Shown here piece after piece: positions 61,933-64,000 of a stretch of DNA of 64,000 bases. The first letter of the stretch is position 1, and every line of letters starts with the position of its first letter. The stretch lies in NCBI RefSeq assembly GCF_900996245.1, contig NZ_CAAJGK010000107.1:228824-292823 (forward strand), written 5' to 3'. Made by a program: the position numbers and the translations under genes. Source of the stretch: Paraburkholderia sp. BCC1886 (lineage in GTDB: Bacteria; Pseudomonadota; Gammaproteobacteria; Burkholderiales; Burkholderiaceae). Below the pieces are notes generated by a model. It ran no database searches. It was not told the DNA's origin and saw nothing but the letters and a program-made list of their open reading frames with translations.

Positions 61933-62949
61933 ATGAAAGCCGTGGGTCTATACCGCTATTTGCCGATCGACCAGACCGAATCGCTGGTCGATGTTGAAAT
62001 CCCCACCCCGCAAGCAACCGGCCGCGATCTGCTGGTCAAGGTGGAAGCCATCTCCGTGAACCCGGTCGACACCAAGGTGCGCGCGCCGAAAGACAAGGTC
62101 GAGCCGGAACCGCGTGTGCTGGGTTGGGACGCGGCGGGCACGGTGGCCGCGGTCGGTCCGGACGTGACGCTGTTCAAGGTCGGCGATCCGGTGTTTTACG
62201 CGGGCAGCATCACGCGGCCGGGTGCGAACAGCGAGTTTCATCTGGTCGATGAACGCATTGTCGGGCGCAAGCCGGCGTCGCTCGATTTCACGCACGCCGC
62301 GGCGCTGCCGCTGACTGCGATTACCGCGTGGGAAGCGCTGTTCGACCGCCTCGGCGTGTCGCCGCAAGGCGCGGACGAAGGCCGCACGGTGCTGATCGTC
62401 GGCGGGGCGGGCGGGGTTGGGTCCATCGGTATTCAACTGGCCAAACAACTGGCGAAACTGAAGGTGATCGCCACTGCGTCGCGACCGGAATCGGCGAAAT
62501 GGTGTATCGACCTGGGCGCCGATCACACCGTCGACCACTTCGGGAACGTGCCCGCGCAACTGAAGCAACTCGGCATCGAGCAGGTCGATTACGTGCTGAT
62601 CTTCAACGATACGGACAACAACTTCGCGGCGGCGGTCGAGGTTTTGAAGCCGCAAGGTGGCATCTGCACGATCGTCGAAAACAGCAAGTCCTTGCCGATC
62701 GAACTGTTGAAGCCGAAGAGCGGCGCGTTCCATTGGGAGTTGATGTTCACGCGCTCCATGTTCGGCACGCCCGACATGATCGAGCAGCACAAGCTCTTGA
62801 CCGAGGTGGCGCGCCTCGTCGACGCCGGAGCGTTGCGCACAACGTTGGGCGAAAACATCGGCAGGATCAACGCGGAAAACCTGCGTCGCGCGCACGCTCT
62901 GCTCGAAGCCGGACGCGCAATCGGCAAGCTCGTGCTGACGGGCTTTTAA
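61933..62949 (+). CDS. Zinc-type alcohol dehydrogenase-like / quinone oxidoreductase
   Basis: 338 residues (MKAVGLYRYLPIDQTESLVD), AGGAG 7 bases upstream. Medium-chain dehydrogenase: EAISVNPVDTKVRAPKDKVEPEPRVLGWDAAGTV, then the cofactor loop VGGAGGVGSIGIQLAKQL. It lacks the catalytic Cys/His zinc ligands, so it is a quinone-oxidoreductase-like enzyme of the subgroup often called zinc-binding alcohol dehydrogenase family. Substrate unknown, likely a reactive quinone or enone. The divergent LysR gene is the presumed regulator. A nested inverted repeat follows the stop. Confidence 0.92.
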   Translation: MKAVGLYRYLPIDQTESLVDVEIPTPQATGRDLLVKVEAISVNPVDTKVRAPKDKVEPEPRVLGWDAAGTVAAVGPDVTLFKVGDPVFYAGSITRPGANSEFHLVDERIVGRKPASLDFTHAAALPLTAITAWEALFDRLGVSPQGADEGRTVLIVGGAGGVGSIGIQLAKQLAKLKVIATASRPESAKWCIDLGADHTVDHFGNVPAQLKQLGIEQVDYVLIFNDTDNNFAAAVEVLKPQGGICTIVENSKSLPIELLKPKSGAFHWELMFTRSMFGTPDMIEQHKLLTEVARLVDAGALRTTLGENIGRINAENLRRAHALLEAGRAIGKLVLTGF

Positions 62950-62969
62950 GGATAGAAACGCTCGTCCTG

Positions 62970-63032
62970 CTGCCTGAAGAAGACGCTGAAAAGTCACCTC
63001 GACAAGCGGGTATACACCCGCTCTTCAGGCAG
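62970..63032. repeat. Nested inverted repeats downstream of the dehydrogenase gene
   Basis: Outer arms CTGCCTGAAGA (62970-62980) and TCTTCAGGCAG (63022-63032) enclose an inner hairpin AGCGGGT-ATAC-ACCCGCT (63005-63022). Both stems are perfect. There is no T-run. Confidence 0.85.
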
Positions 63033-63161
63033 CGCGTAGCGCTGTGCTTGGCGTTAGACTGACAACGCATCTTGCCAGCACAGTTGCGTGTCCCTTGACC
63101 GGCGCAGTCGTCGCCATCGGCTCAAAGCGGGCGGGCAGCGATACAACAACGAGGTGACAGT

Positions 63162-63746
63162 ATGAGCTCCAGCTACCCACGCTCTGGCGTGTCCGTGGTC
63201 GCGTCTCTGGCTACTCTGGCTACTCTGGCTACGCTCGCGGGCGCATTGATCGCGGTAATCCCGGCCGCAGAAGCGGCCACGCCGATTACCGTGACATCGC
63301 AATCGGCGCTCGACGGACCGATTCGCTACACCGTGCGGGTCACGTCCAAACAGTTCGGCAATGCGCAGGAAACCCGCACGATCCGCTCCGGTCAATCCGA
63401 CGACTTCACGTGGAAGACCGTGCCGCCCGGTGGTCCCGTCGCGGCAACGCAGGCCTGCCCCAACTACACTTCGCTACCCCTCGATGCCAACGGCGCGATG
63501 ATCCGCCAGACGCAGATACGCTTTGCGCCGGTGGTCGGCAGCGACGGTACCGCGACGGTGCAACTGAGCTTCCAGGCGCAGATGCCGCAAGGCGACAAGT
63601 CGGTGACGAGCGGCGGTCAGACGATCAAGTGTCCGAACGACGTTACCGTCAGTCAGATCGTGCGCTTTACGATGGCCACCAGCGGCAGCACGAAAACGCT
63701 GACGCTCGACGACGGCACTGAAATAGCGGTAAGCGCGAAGCGCTAA
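63162..63746 (+). CDS. Small secreted protein of unknown function
   Basis: 194 residues (MSSSYPRSGVSVVASLATLA). The signal peptide has a repeated hydrophobic core (LATLATLATLAG) encoded by a 9-bp tandem repeat and a cleavage site near AAEAA. The mature part has beta-rich sequence: TPITVTSQSALDGPIRYTVRVTSKQFG and RFAPVVGSDGTATVQLSFQAQMPQGDKSV, plus one cysteine pair (ATQACPNYTS and TIKCPND) that could form a disulfide. It is periplasmic or secreted. I do not assign a family. GAGGTGACAGT precedes the start. Confidence 0.75.
   Translation: MSSSYPRSGVSVVASLATLATLATLAGALIAVIPAAEAATPITVTSQSALDGPIRYTVRVTSKQFGNAQETRTIRSGQSDDFTWKTVPPGGPVAATQACPNYTSLPLDANGAMIRQTQIRFAPVVGSDGTATVQLSFQAQMPQGDKSVTSGGQTIKCPNDVTVSQIVRFTMATSGSTKTLTLDDGTEIAVSAKR
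63205..63231 (+). repeat. 9-bp tandem repeat in a signal-peptide coding region
   Basis: Three copies of CTCTGGCTA, in frame, encoding the repeated Leu-Ala-Thr of the signal peptide. Confidence 0.9.
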
Positions 63747-63789
63747 AGCGCGGGCGACGAGCCGCTTCGACGGCAAGCCGGCGGCTTCG

Positions 63790-64000
63790 TCACGGACTTC
63801 CTTGGCGGCGCCGCGCCGTGCGTTCCACGAGTCGCGCCGACAGAAACCGGTGCTCGGCCGAAAACAGCCGGCGGTACGTGAGCAGCACGGCGCCCACCGT
63901 CCCCAAGGCGGACGAAGCGGCAATCAGGAACATGATCACGATCTGATAGCGCACCGCCTGGAGCGGCGACTGTCCGGCGAGTACCTGACCGGTCATCATG
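63790..64000 (-). CDS. fetB: FetB/YbbM-like (UPF0014) ABC permease, C-terminal part
   Basis: The last 70 or so codons of a gene that continues past the right window edge. MMTGQVLAGQSPLQAVRYQIVIMFLIAASSALGT-type sequence (split), with the final helix and the loop TYRRLFSAEHRFL, is characteristic of FetB/YbbM, the membrane part of an ABC exporter linked to iron homeostasis in E. coli. The C-terminal tail SARLVERTARRRQGSP is short and basic. It is convergent with the secreted protein gene, 43 bases apart. Confidence 0.85.
   Translation of the reverse strand, partial: MMTGQVLAGQSPLQAVRYQIVIMFLIAASSALGTVGAVLLTYRRLFSAEHRFLSARLVERTARRRQGSP

Overview
The window is about 64 kb of GC-rich (roughly 63-65 % by eye), densely packed chromosomal DNA. 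Gene content and order point to a beta-proteobacterium of the Burkholderia/Paraburkholderia group: a phaC-phaA-phaB-phaR polyhydroxybutyrate cluster with a bktB-type thiolase close by, surE-pcm-nlpD-rpoS, trxA-rho, a 4.5S RNA gene directly before dnaX-ybaB-recR, divergent bamD/rluD-pgeF, and a Ku-LigD end-joining operon. I see no phage, insertion sequence, integron, CRISPR array, toxin-antitoxin pair or tRNA. The region looks like core chromosome with a few accessory genes.

Layout. (1) 1-8.4 kb: the end of an ArnT-like glycosyltransferase, a small Mth938-like protein, then a + strand run alaC-hom-thrC (alanine/threonine synthesis) followed by moeA-moaD-moaE (molybdopterin cofactor). (2) 8.4-12.6 kb: a truncated hemoglobin divergent from an NsrR-type nitric oxide sensor with a candidate operator between them, then clpB behind a clear heat-shock (sigma-32) promoter and before a strong terminator. 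(3) 12.6-22.1 kb: accessory-looking genes, namely a YidB-like protein, a ComEA-like secreted DNA-binding protein, a MerR/AhpD-like pair, a MATE pump with a second GT39 glycosyltransferase, ribosomal protein L31 type B, MtfA, and a MerR-MFS efflux operon. (4) 22.2-28.8 kb: rho, trxA, ffs, dnaX, ybaB, recR. (5) 28.9-34.1 kb: a CaiB-type CoA-transferase followed by an SsuA/TauA-type ABC importer, then a convergent quinone oxidoreductase. (6) 34.3-43.7 kb: surE-pcm-nlpD-rpoS, a DEDDy exonuclease, rlmD, bamD, rluD, pgeF. (7) 44.2-53.2 kb: phaC, phaA, phaB, phaR, then dusC, rimO and bktB. (8) 53.2-64 kb: a small secreted protein, metC-type lyase, serB, ku-ligD with a small very hydrophilic protein behind, a LysR/alcohol dehydrogenase divergent pair, a small secreted protein, and the C-terminus of a FetB-like permease.

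How the parts work together: PhaA/BktB condense acyl-CoAs, PhaB reduces them, PhaC polymerises and PhaR binds polymer and DNA to regulate. RpoS, NlpD, SurE, Pcm and perhaps Ku/LigD plus the hydrophilic protein belong to stationary-phase or stress survival. NsrR with the truncated hemoglobin forms a nitric oxide response module. MerR-MFS and MATE are efflux functions.

Novelty. I found no clear undescribed multi-gene system. The most unusual signals are an 11-copy 8-bp microsatellite before the comEA-like gene, an eight-copy acidic/histidine tetrapeptide tail on RluD, a nested inverted repeat after the alcohol dehydrogenase, a disordered protein behind the NHEJ operon, and several candidate operators and promoters read directly from the sequence.
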